Assembly: GCA_023055355.1 (NCBI GenBank)
Contig: JALJCS010000038.1
Span: 5,145,001-5,209,000 of the forward strand
Source of the DNA: Agelaius tricolor
Lineage: Eukaryota > Chordata > Aves > Passeriformes > Icteridae
Length of the DNA: 64,000 bases
Direction of reading: 5' to 3'
Every line of letters begins with the position of its first letter. Position 1 is the first letter of the stretch. A model generated the notes under the pieces. It ran no database searches. It was not told the origin of the DNA and saw only the letters and a program-made list of their open reading frames with translations. Made by a program: the position numbers and the translations under genes. Below are positions 1 to 12,700 of this stretch, piece after piece.

Positions 1-1090
1 GCCACCAGCACAGACACAAAGCACTGCACTGCTGGCTGCTTCCCCTGCTGTCCCTTCAGAGGGGCCCATCTCCTACAGCCACCACAGAAAACAGAGGGGA
101 GATGTGTGACCCTGCTGGTTGCTTGCAAAGCTGCTGTTTAAAACTCAAGTTACCACCCCGACCCGCACAGCTGCATTTCAGAGGGGCAGCCTCATTTCTC
201 AGCTGCATTTTTAAGGCTCTTTAATCAATTTCCAGGGAGCTGCAGTGAAATCCAGCTAAGGGGATAAACCTGGAGCAGTTTCTGTACCTTGCCCTTGCCT
301 CTGTCTCTCTCTGCAGAGGCCAGTGGCAGCCCTGCTCCCGTGTCCCCCTTCCCAGGCTGGTCCCTGTTTATCAGGGCTTGATCTCTTTCCCACCACGACC
401 TGGCCAGACTTGGCAGGAGGCTCTGCCCAGCTGCACGGTGACCTTGCTGCTGCACAGCCTCACCCTGCTTGGCACAGGGGCTGCAGGAGGCCCTCCCAGA
501 GCAGAAAATGACACAAAATTTGAGCAGAAATTTCTGTCCCACAGAAGCCATGCTGCTGCTTGGTTTGAGATATCCTCAGCTGGATATCCCCTTTACGTTT
601 TTTAAACTTACTGGAATTACAGGAATTCTGAGGGAATTGTTCTCATTTTCCAAGATATTATACCACTAACTGTGATTTAGAAGCTTCCCAAATTGCCTTG
701 GTTGTTTGACTTCAAAGCATAATTTTAGCAGACAATAGCTTACACTTGCAACAAAATGTAGGAATGTTTTTGCTGGTGGTCCATCAAAAATGGTTCCCAA
801 ATACAGATGGACTCTCTCTGGAATACCATCCTGGTCCTGGGCTGCATGACAGCCAGTCTCCTCAAAACTGGTTTTCCTACCAACGCTAAGCTCTGCCCCT
901 TATCTGAACGTAAAAATTATTGTATTTAGACCTAATATTGAAGGGATTTTCCAACCCAACAATGCCATAACTTGGGCAGCAGGGCAGGAAGAGAAAGCTC
1001 CAGAACCCAACACTGAGGACCTTCAGGGCTGCCTGAGGCCTCCCTGGCCTTGGCAGGGACACCAGAGGGGAGTGAAATTCACACGGTTGT
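1..1090. other. NR6A1 intron downstream of the DNA-binding exon
   Basis: Ordinary intronic sequence. I saw no sign of the next NR6A1 exon (expected to start with an AIREDG-like peptide after a phase-1 acceptor), so that exon lies beyond the left edge. Confidence 0.6.
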
Positions 1091-4000
1091 TGGGGGAAGG
1101 AAGAAAAAGGGAAGGAGGAAATTAAGGGAAGAGGAAAGGAGGAAAAGGGAAGGGGAAAGGAGGAAAGGAAGGGCAGGAGGGGAGCAGGGAGGGCGGCGCG
1201 CGGCCGGCAGGTGGCGCTGCGCCCCCGCAGGTGAGACCGCCCTCAGGTGAGGGACCCGCGCTGATCCCAGAGCCACAGCACAGCCCTGACCCCCGCGTGA
1301 GGGGCTCTGAGCTGTCCCCAGAGCCACAGCACAGCCCCGACCCCCGCGTGAGGGGCTCTGAGCTGTCCCCAGAGCCACAGCACAGCCCCGACCCCCGCGT
1401 GAGGGGCTCTGAGCTGTCCCCAGAGCCACAGCACAGCCCTGACCTCCGCGTGAGGGGCTCTGAGCCACTGCCAGAGCCACAGCACAGCCCTGACCCCCGG
1501 GTGAGGGTGACCCCCTCTCCCCGGGGCAGCCCCCACAGTGGCAGTGTCCCCTCTCCCCGTGGCCGTGCAGCCCCCACGGTGGCAGTGTCCCCTCTCCCCG
1601 TGGCCGTGCAGCCCCCACGGTGGCAGTGTCCCCTCTCCCCAGGGCAGCCCCCACGGTGGCAGTGTCCCCTCTCCCCGTGGCCGTGCAGCCCCCACGGTGG
1701 CAGTGTCCCCTCTCCCCATGGCCATGCAGCCCCTACAGTGGCAGTGTCCCCTCTCCCCGTGGCCGTGCAGCCCCTACAGTGGCAGTGTCCCCTCTCCCCG
1801 TGGCCGTGCAGCCCCCACACTGGCAGTGTCCCCTCTCCCCGTGGCCGTGCAGCCCCCACACTGGCAGTGTCCCCTCTCCCCATGGCCGTGCAGCCCCCAC
1901 ACTGGCAGTGTCCCCTCTCCCCGGCGTTACCTTTGCGGTTCATGCCCATCTGCAGGCACTTGAGCAGCCGGCAGTACTGGCAGCGGTTGCGCTGCTTGCG
2001 GGACATGACGCAGTTCTTGTCGCGGCTGCAGCGGTACACGCGCTTGTTGCAGATGCTCCTCTTGAAGAAGCCCTTGCAGCCCTCGCAGGAGATGATGCCA
2101 TAGTGCAGCCCCGTGGCCCTGTCCCCGCAGATCAGGCAGGTTCGCTGATCCACCCGCTCATCTGCAAGGCAAGAGGGAGCTCTGAGGAGACCCTGGCCTG
2201 GTTTCTGCCCAGTGGGTCTGGCAGAGGGGCAGCCACAGGGTCCATCCTGCAGGGGCAGCTCCATCCTCCCCTTCCCCTCTGCCAGGCAGGGCTGCTGGGG
2301 CTCTCCCCAGCAGCCTCCAGCGACCTTCCTGCTGTTCTTAGCAGAGAGGAACAGAAACTCCAATGGGGAAAAAAGGGTTCTGAAATGTCCCACCTCAACT
2401 GCACAGAGTGCAAATACAGAAACCTGGCAGACAGCAGTGGCTATGAAGTCCTGTCACATCTCACAGACTCCAGGAGCACCTCTGGGCTTCAACAGCCTCA
2501 CTGCCCTCACAAGCCACCGCCAAGAACCTGAAAGCATCGTTACAGAAACCATCCTACAGCTGAGCCACAGGGATGTGATTTTACTGGTCCTTTTCCAAAT
2601 CTTTGAAAAGCCTTTGGATGACTAAAAATGTAAATTTCAGGGCTCTCCACAACAGGAGCTGTCACATTAAATTCAGTATTTTAAGACTCTAACACTGCCT
2701 GAGGGAGAGAGCAGAGATGATGCTCGGTTTGGTCCAGACAGGGATGTCAAACAGAAAGGAAGAAAATGATGGTGAAGAGACCCAGGTAGTGCACTCAGAA
2801 TCTCATCACCTCCTACTGCATGGGGAGGCCTAAACCTCACTTCAACCAAGTCAGCTATGCTTAAAATAATGCCAGCAAGTTGCACCAGCAGCTCTTCCTG
2901 TAGCAGATGTTCCACAGCTCAACAGTTTAACCCCTTGCACACCAGGCCAAGCTGCCCCAGCCCCCATCTCGTGTTTTAACCCCATAAAATCCCAACAGTT
3001 GCAAACAGATCTGCACTGCAAAGGTAGGAGCCATTCAAATACATTCAGGGACACACAGCTCTGCAGTAGTCCAGTATTCTCCATGGGGTTGCTTTCCCAA
3101 ATGCCAAACACCACCCAGATGACTGGATCAACCTGGCTGAGCCAGGCACGGGAAGAAAAAGGAACCACTCTGCTGCTTCTCACTCTCTCACACCCTTCCT
3201 AGGGACGCTGGTTAAACCAGGCTGTCTGTGGTGTTCCTTGGCCTGAAGGCAGGACAGTGCCACTGCCCACAGGGACAGGAACACCCACGGCCCAGCAGGA
3301 CCCAGGAGGTGGCAGGGGCTCTGTGGCTGCCTGGGCACAGAGCAGGGCACGGCAGTTCCCTGTGCCCACCACCCACACTGGGAGCCAAGGGGAGCTCACA
3401 CCGGGCACACACAAACCCACACCATGCCTGTGATGCTGCCCACACCCACTGCTCCTGTCTGCACACAGACCCTCCCCAGCCTATGGGTAGCACTGGCTTG
3501 TGAAAATGAGCTGGGTCAAACTCGCTCCAGCACAACACCAAGCTGATTTTCCTCCTTCAGATTTGACCAGGGAGTTTTCTGAGACAAAGGTGTTTATCCA
3601 CAGGAGGGATTTGTGGAGCAGCAGGAGGTAAGAGTCACAGTGAAGTCCTCTCCAGCCTCTATAAAGCCCAAGCAAGCTGACAAACCAGGGTGTAGCTTCA
3701 TACTGCTGCAGCACAAGTGAATGCAAGAGAAATGAATGAGCCAAATGTTTTGGGACCAGAAATTAAACCAGTTTTCTGTTACATAAGCCATGTAAAAATC
3801 TAAACCAGCTGCTCCTACTCACAAGCAGCTTTCTCCAGAGCTTAAACCCAGTAGAAACCAGAACCAATCTGCGTTAATCTCTAAAAGGTTTGCTATGCAC
3901 AGCATGCACATTTGCACTGTTCTGCAAATTTCACTGTTCTAAAACATTAAAATAAAGGGATGAACAAAGGAAATACAAACTTTAAGTGAAGAAACATTCT

Positions 4001-6676
4001 CGATTTGCACCAAAACATTCCCAGTTTCACATGACAGACCACCTCAGGTATGTGCTGCACCCAAAGGAATGTGGGTACAACCAGGAGTGGGGCTATCTGA
4101 GCATCTCTGAAGGGAGATGGCAGCCAAACATGACTTTGTAGGCACCAAGTGCATAATCTCCACCTTCAGCAATCTGATAAGCGCGGGGAGGGGGCCGGGG
4201 ATTAGCCAGGACAGAGGAGTCCTCTATCTGCAGGGTTTAGCTCAGGCTCAGTTTAACTCCCGGCCCTTCCCCTGCTCGCAGAGCCGTGCCATAAATCCCG
4301 GGCTCAGCAGCAGTGCCCGGCTCGGGGGCAGCACCGGGAACGGCAGCGGCTCCCACACAGGGCCAAAGGCAGGACAGGGCTGCTCCAGCCCCCGGGCTCC
4401 CTCGGCAGCCCCGGCTGACCATGTCAATGAGGGCTCATTTCCAGGCACAGCTTGTTTTGTTGTGGGAAGAATGGGGCCGTCACCCCGCCAGCGTGGAAAG
4501 CCCGGATGATTAAAGTGAGGAGGAATCAGAACCCTTCCCTCGCCATCTCCATCTCCCCAGCCAGGGGGGAGATGGTGTGAACGGCCACAGGAACTGCACT
4601 CACCTCCAGCAGAAACTGCTCCTGGGTTTGCAGGTTAGAGCTGGAAACAGCAGCAGCACACACTGGGAACAAAGACAGACCCCAGGGACCACAGAGGTGG
4701 CCGTGCTCCCCACAAACAAATGGGAGATGAAAAATGATGGCCTACAGAAAGTCTTAGAGGTTAGATCTTTAAAAAATCCTGCAGGGACCATGGCCAGGCC
4801 CACGCTGCTGCCCTGTGCCCACGGGTTTGCTGCTCCTGACCTCTGCCAGTTTTCACCCTGTGTAATGCAGCCCCTGGTGTGGGTGAAGGATGGGAGAGAT
4901 GGGGCAGAACCACAGGGAACTGCAGAGAAATGGTAAAGCACCAGCAAATCTAAAGCAGTTTTGCACTGAGGGTGCTCTGAACTCCCTTAACCTTGAAATT
5001 TCACTAGAATATCAAAGCAGATAACAAGAATAGCAATTTTTAAGTGAATAAGCCCTCCCTCCTCCCTGTCACCTCTCATCTCACTGATTCCTCTGGTTTC
5101 AAACGATACACAAGACAACACAGATTAGGACACAAAGCAATTGGTAAGAATTTTTTTCAAATACCTGTTTTATTTCAGAGAGAGAGCTGAGGAAGCTTCC
5201 CGCTACCCCCCTCCCCAATTTTCCTGACGGGTCTTACATTTAACAAACTCATACACGGGATATTCTGGCTTTGTTCTCCCAACCCATTGTAGCAGGGGCC
5301 ACTAAATCAAACAGTTGCTGCTACGACAAAAGCACTCACAAAAATCTCAACCTCATCTTGAACCCTGAAGATTTTTATGGCTACTCCCTCGCTAGCCCCT
5401 CCCCAAAGCCACATTAAAGGATGTATTGTTTTCAGAGGTCATGGTAGGTTTCATACCACATACAATGTAAATTCTCCAAGAATATGATGATGTTACACAG
5501 GAATCACAGAAGATGGAGTAAAAAAGAGAAAAAAAGCTCTCCTCATATATGTTTTATAAGACAAACAGTAAAAGCAATACATTAAATTTTTCAAGAAACT
5601 GCATTTTGCCCTCAGCAAAATTAACAGTCTTGATAATTTTTTAACAAAATTCCTGTGAATTTCCAAAAGGAAATCTCTTACAATCCTGCTGAAACACATA
5701 GCAAAGACCCGGCCAGAAAGCACTACAGCACGTGGATGAGATTCTAAACCACACAGCAAATGAACTGAAGCATGGGGACACACATCCAACACAGCCCTGT
5801 CACGGCTCCCACCTGTGCCAGCCCTGTGCAGCCCATGCTGGCAGTGGCACTGCCACATTCCCGGAGGGGACCAGGAGCTGCTGCAGGTCCCCAGGCTGCC
5901 AGGGGCTCACAGCCAGCCCTGGACACCCGACTGAAAACTCTACAGCAACTGCAGCTCCCTGGGAGATTTATCTTGGAAACCTGGTGGGGTTTTGGGGCAG
6001 CCGGCCTGGGGGATTCTCCATAGTGGTGCTTTACGATGGAAGAGAAACAAAGACTTTATTTTCAAAAGTAAGGCCAAAAGTGAAGGCACAAGCCCTCACC
6101 CGAACCCCAGAGCAGACAGTGCTGGGATTTGGCCTGGCTGGAAAGCAAGAGGGAGAACGAGAAAAGCTGCCACAGGCAAAACTTTCCATTTATACAAGAG
6201 AACGTGAATTTACAGCTAAGAAAATCTTTTACGGCTGAAAGAAAAAATTACAGGCACCACTGAGCACTGCAATTCATTAATATATTTAACCTCTTTTCAG
6301 CTCTGTGCCAGTTATTTGCTTCTTGATTAACTGACCCTATTGCAGCCCCCTTGAGCTGGGTTTAAATCTCAAGCTGCTAAATACCAGCTGTTTGGGGAGG
6401 GGGGCAGAGGGGGAGATCTCACACATGTGTTACTTAAATCCCAACTGCATCTCACTCTCCTCTCGCCTCCGGTGATGCCTCGAACACAAACAAACGTGTT
6501 GGGGTTTCTTTTCCCCTTTATTTTTCCTAACGATGTTTTTCGTTGTCAATTTTTAGTTTCAAGAAAACCATCCTGTGAAATTCAAGCCCCAGAACTGGAG
6601 GAACTCCCCCCTCAGTGTGGAGCGCTGCATTGTCCAAAGAAGCCCACCCCCAAACCAGGCGCCTTTGCTTCAGGGG

Positions 6677-6707
<31 letters not shown>

Positions 6708-9700
6708 CTTATAATCGATGAACACAGGGATTAAATTTTCTGCGCGTTGGCCCCTGCTCGGGCCGGCAGAGCCCGCGGCCGGGCGCACAAAGGGCCGGGG
6801 GTCCCGCTCCTGCTCCCCACCGAGCCCGCAGATGGGGGTCCCACCCCACGCTGGAGGCGGGCGAAGGCACCGCGTCCTGCCTGGCCAGCCCGGCTCAAAG
6901 AGCAGATTGTGCTGCCCCGGATCAGGCCGGCCGCGGTGAGAGCTGAATAGAATTAACCCTCTGTGAACTAAAACAAAAACATTTGTGTGCCCAGCTGGGA
7001 GAAAGGTTAATTTAAATGGACAAGCCTCCTGTAAAAAAAAAAAAAAAAAATAGAGGAGGGGAAAGAGGAAGCCTGCAACCTTATTCCCTGTACTGTAAAA
7101 AGATGTTCTACTCACAGAGAGTCTCATTTTAAAAAGCAGCAAGTGAGTACTGGAAAGAAAAGAGGAGAAATGCTGTGCTAGAGGAATGGCCAGTGCATCT
7201 CTCTCTGGTTTCCCTTTCCAGTAATGAAATCCCAAACTCACAGTCTTATTCCACCCTGATTCCGTTTCTGCCCAAGTAGAGTTCAATCAAAAGAAAACCC
7301 CCATTAAAACACCCAGAAATCATCAGCTGCTCCTTTTCGGCTCCGTATAAATCAAGAGCGTGCAGCTGATGAAACCCATCACCCTTCCCCTGCCTGGGAC
7401 ACATCTCCATTTGCATATCAAAAACTCATCTGTGAAATGCAACTTCTCGCGGGCAGGGGAGCCCCGAGCGCGGCCCCGCGCCCCACGGACCGCACGTCCC
7501 GGCGGGCGGGGGCTGCCGAGGGACACGGGGCGCTGCGGGACCCCCGCCCCGCTCCATTGTGCGGGACGGGGACAGGACGGATCCTTCACCCCGGTCGGTT
7601 GTTGCACAAAGAGTTTGGAACAAAAGCCCGCACACCAAAATGTGCCCGATGGCCGGGACCGCAGCTGTGGACACGCTCGAGGGTCTCGGTCGCGCTGCCC
7701 ACGCTCACAGACCGACTGCGAGTTCAGTCGCTCTCCCAAGTGATCAACTTTCGCTGATCCAATTTTAGCAAAAGAAAGCTCCGTGCGCGGTCCCTGCCCT
7801 GCTCCGGCGCGGCCGCACGCTCTGGACTAACGACGGGGTTACACCGGTTTGCTTTTATTAATTGGGGCATTACAAAGCGGTAGGATGAAGCCCTGACTTA
7901 CCTGCCCTAGAACCTATTCTCTTGGCCCTATCGAAGCTGTCTAGATGTGCAGCCACTGAGAAGGATGCTGAATTAAGAAAATCTGAAACTAACCCCACCC
8001 CCAGCAGTCCGGGCTGCGGGAGCAGGGCCTGGGCACAACAGAAACAGTGACTTCTCCAACGTGTGCTGCCCAACACGCCATGCTCTCTCCTGAAATATTT
8101 CATCCTTACTCTGAAGGTGAGCTTTACCGCTGTCTTCAGTCACGGAGGGGAAAAAAGGCTGCAAATACCGGGGGGGCGGCGCTGGTCCCGGGAGGGCGGC
8201 CGGGCGCTACCGAGCGCCTCCGTGACCCCGATACTATCCATAATTAACGATACTAAAAAAAGCTCCTCCAGATGGTCGGAGGGATTAGGAAGTTTAAAAT
8301 ATAAACAAATTAAGCCACAAAACAAACTAATGCCCTTTTTTTTTTTTTTAATTGCATAATCCTGCTCGCAGCCCAGGGCTACGCTGCCCGGCCCCGCGCC
8401 CCGGGAGCCGTGAAAAGGCAGGAAAAGGGGAAAGCCCCGCACGGCTCCTTGTCCCCGCGGTCCCGGGCGGTCCGAGCCCCGCGGACCGAGCCCCGCACGC
8501 CGCACACCCCGCGGGCGCCGGGACGGGGCGGCCCCGGGCCGGTAGCGGCGGGGGGCGGCGGCCCCGGGCCCGCGCAGCCTCCGGCGGCACCGCCCGGACA
8601 AAGGCCCGGCCCCGCTCACCTTCCATGCAGGTCGAGTCTCGCTTCATCCCCGGCCGGCTCCTAGGGCCGCCTCATGGCGGCGGCGGGCGGGCAGCCCGGC
8701 TCGGCCATCGCCGCCGCCGCGGGCCGCCCTATGCTAACGACGTGATGTCAGCGCCGCCCCCGCCGCACCGGCCGCGGGGGGGCCGGGCCCCCGCCCGCCC
8801 GGCAGAGCGGCTGAGCCACCGGCCGAGAGACCGAGAGACCGACTGACAGTGAGACCGACCGAGAGACCGACCGAGAGACCGACCGAGAGACCGACTGACA
8901 GACGGACTGAGCCACCGGCCGAGAGACCGAGAGACCGACTGACAGTGAGACCGACCGAGAGACCGACCGAGAGACCGACTGACAGAGAGACCGACCGAGA
9001 GACCGACCGACCGAGAGACCGACTGACAGACCGAGAGACCGACCGACAGAGAGACCGACCGACAGACTGACTGACAGACCGAGAGACCGACTGACAGACA
9101 GACCGACCGATCGTCCAACCGACAGACTGACTGACAGACCAACTGACCAACTGACAGACTGACCAACAGGCCAGCTGACCGACAGACTGACCGACCAAGC
9201 AAACGACTGACAGACTGACAGACAGACTGACCGCTGCCACCGCCGTGAGGCATGGCCTGGGCAGTGTCCAGCAGGTGTCAGATGCTGGCCATGCCCACCA
9301 AGCACTGGCCACTGGCCACCAGCTGTTGGCCACCAGCCATCACTACCGGCCACCCCTTGGCACAGTCCTTGCCAGGGAAGTTGAGAGCGCTGCTCACTGA
9401 GGTGTGAAACAGATACCACTGACACACACACCAGCAAAACCCAGCGATCCCCAGCATGAAGGTTAAAGTTGCTCGGAGCACCTGTGGCTGCTCCATTCCT
9501 GGACCTGTTCAAGGTGAGGTCTGCACAAGTGAGACACTGGAGTTCAAATGGAACACAATAAATCACTGATTTAGCTGCCCATCTCAAAGCAGGTACCACT
9601 GGCAGCACTGGTCATGGTGAGCTCTTCATCAGACACAGCCATGTGTGCCTGCACCCGAAAATATTCTCATGAAGCTCTTCTGCCCCTTCATTCTCCCTCT

Positions 9701-12700
9701 GGGATGAACTCAGCCTGGGCTACAGTGCAGCTCATGTGTCCAGTAGTGCCCGGTAGTGCCCAATAAACTGTCCTGGTGCTGAGCTGTGTTTGACCAGGCC
9801 AAACCAATGCTCACCACACCATTTAAGGGAAGGCCCAAGAGCATTTCTGCTGATGCCCAATCCAACCTGTCATCCAGATGTCTGGATCTCTCAAAACTGG
9901 CTCTGCTCAAAAGGCACAGTTTGCTTCTGTTCCTCATCCCGAGGACTGCAGCACCCAACTGTGCTCTGAGAAATGCCTGGCTTAGAATAAACAAGGCTCA
10001 GAGGCAACAAAAGAGGTCATATTTCACTCCATCCCAAGCCTGAAATTTTATTGCTTTCTGGTGACATCCAGCAATGCAGGGCAGAGCTCAGTGGTGTCCT
10101 CCTGGCAGCCCGGGGCCCCTGCTCCAGCTGACCCTGCTTGGGCAGGGGAGCTGGCCACCAACCCCAACCCCAACTCCAATCCTTCCATGATTCTCTCTAC
10201 TCATAATCCTGTTCTTAACCCAGCATTTCTGCACAGCAGGTGCATTTGCAGGAGCAAACTCTCTAAGCTTTGCTGATGCTGTGAATCTGTGCAGTTCTGT
10301 GTCAGTGAGACCCTCGTGGGACTGACGTCCCCTTGCCCACAGCCAGCAAGCCCGGGCTGGCTGAGGAGCTGTGCCGCCCTGGCAGCGCATGGCCAAGGTA
10401 AGGCAGCCCTGGCTGCACTATTGACACAGCTGTTTGCAATTGTGCTGCTCCCAGAGCTCCACATTCTTCATCCCCTGTGCGCCCTGAGCCGGCTCCCAGC
10501 ACCCCTCGGAGGAGTGTGACCAGAATGCAGAGTGCTTATTTTGTAAAGCTGTGGCGTGGTGTGGACACAGCAGGCTGAAATGAAGCAACTTAATCTCCAG
10601 ATAACACAAAGTTGCTCCCACAACTGCTGTTCAGACCCAAAACACACACACCAAGAAACCCCCAAAACAAACCCACTCCCACACCCCTCCCCCCCAGTTC
10701 TGAAACTGCAATTATAGACCAAACCTGGCTGGGAAAAAATATAATTGTCCAAACAACTCAAATCTTCCAAATTATTCAAAACTCGCATTAAATACACACG
10801 GCAGTTCATCCACACGAAATCCTTAAGGGCAGAAAATAATTGAAATAATTGCAGAGATCCAAAACTATTCTGTAAAATCACAGGCCAGCTGGGAATGGGC
10901 AAAGAGATGGGGAAAAAGGAGTTCTGTTGTCTGACCCAAACAGCCACACAGTAAGTCTGGGCAAAAGGAAAATAAAGTAGCTGGTTCTTCTTTTAGCCTG
11001 TATCAGCCAATTCCCACCCCAGACAGAAAAGCCTGATGCTACTGTAACCAACATCTAAGAATTTATAACAACACCAGGTCGCAACAGTAAAAGCCAAAAG
11101 CATGGCCAAAAAGTGGGCAAGTGGCACTGCTGCCTGCAAGGGATTTATTGTCCTGATGCTAAAGCCATAGGGGACAGGCACAGCAAGCAAGAGGAGGTCC
11201 TGTCCCTCTCCCTCTGCTCCCTGGTTATGTGCCATGAGATCACCATTCCAAAGAGAAGGAATTCTCAAAAGATGTGACTTTTTTCAGAAATAAGGAGACA
11301 AAGTGGCATCATGAGCCATGAAAACAGATTGAACAGTGCCAGGCCAGGCCAGCACAGCTCTCCCAGGACACTCTTTGCCAGTACCATCCCGTGTCACAGC
11401 CAATCCCAAAAACTTTGATGAAAACCCCGAATTTGGGCCGAGCGGGGTTTGCAGAGCTGTGTGGCCCCAGGACAGGGGCAGCCCTTCCTTGAGCTCTTGC
11501 TCTCCCACCCACGGCCACAGTTCCACAATTCCCCGTGCAGCAGCGGGGCTCTGCCCATTTTCATGACAATCGGGGCTCTGTTGTGTCCCCGCAGTTTGAG
11601 CCATCAGCCCCTTTGTGGCAGGAACAAAGTCCGGGCTGTGATAACAAAACCCAGCACATCTCGGCGCTGAAGGCGACAAACCCAGGGCTGCCCCCGCACC
11701 ACTGAGCCGGCCACGGACCAAGCGACAGCACCGAAGGGGATTTGATTTCAAGCAACGAACAGATCCTAAGGAAATACCCGATCCTGGCTCAATTTTCGCG
11801 TTACCAACAATGGTGCTGCTGGCAGCACCTCCGCAGTGCCTGAGCCCGCGTGGGTCAGCAGGAACCTGGGGAACGAGACCCAGCACCCACAGCCAGAACC
11901 AGCCTGGTTTGCAAATGTGGCTGAAAAAATGATAAAAATTCAGATTAGCACCTCTCAACAGCCTCGGTACTGTGGATGTTACTGCTTTCAGGCACTGCAG
12001 TGAGAGAGCTGGTTGGAGGCAAACACAGCATGTACTTTCCCCAAAAGATCTATTCCACTCATTATGTATGCAGGTATTTCAGAGAAAAAATTTTAAAATT
12101 AATATTAAATTGCTTAGAGGAGCTATGGAAGAAACTGCAAGAAATGATAATAAACATCCACCTGATGTCTGAGCTGCTCTTGATAATGGTTTAACAGCAG
12201 ATCAGGTAATTCCTCTCCTCCCTGGCGTTAAAGACACCACGAGTGTGGTGTTAATAATTCTAGTGAAGGTGGTCACATGGTGCACATAAAATTAAGCTAT
12301 TTTCTCCTTCTTACTAGTTTGACAGGTCGTTGTGTAAATTGAATCCTTCTATCAATTTCCGGTTTTATCTGTTTATTTATATTTTTATTCGCTTGGCTAC
12401 CGAATTTGCCATCCCAGACAATTGAGTGGTTACGAGAAGCGTTTCATTGCACCTCGCTTGGTGGGTGACACACAGCAGAGAGCAGCTCTGTGTAACAGAG
12501 GAAAGGCAGGGGGGAGGTTAAGGGCTCCTCAGAGAGGTCACCTTCAGAGGAAAAAGGGAAAACAAATGGGATTGTAGGCATGGGAAGTATATGGTTTTAC
12601 TGCCTTAGTGGGAAAGTACAAGAAAGGGGAATTGCAAAGGGAGAAGCTTTACATTTCTATGAGGAGGCAATCGAGCTCCATTCCCTTCCTACGGGATGGC

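Larger units (their letters stand above)
8160..8800 (-). promoter_or_regulatory. CpG island, internal NR6A1 promoter
   Basis: Dense CpG and GC-box-like sequence surrounds the alternative first exon. No TATA box is seen. At about 8738-8751 there is an ACGTGATGTCA motif close to ATF/CREB-type sites, upstream of the exon on the minus strand. The island runs into the GACCGA tandem array starting near 8819. Confidence 0.55.

Noticed and set aside
1247..1922. CRISPR-like regular repeats
   Set aside because: Units are head-to-tail with no unique spacers, and the DNA is vertebrate.
1931..2161. NR5A1 or another neighbouring nuclear receptor
   Set aside because: The finger sequence ([20 protein letters not shown], then [13 protein letters not shown]) is specific to NR6A1.
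1122..2393. A 423-codon minus-strand open frame that includes the zinc fingers
   Set aside because: Only 1931-2161 is coding. The rest is intron read through two minisatellites, and splice sites define the exon precisely.
6679..7050. A processed retroposon bounded by the T and A tracts
   Set aside because: No target-site duplication, promoter box or recognisable body lies between them. The A and T tracts face each other across CpG-rich unique sequence.
8729..9608. Long minus-strand frames rich in Ser-Val-Gly-Leu repeats
   Set aside because: They are translations of the GACCGA tandem array in several frames at once, with no start context or homology.
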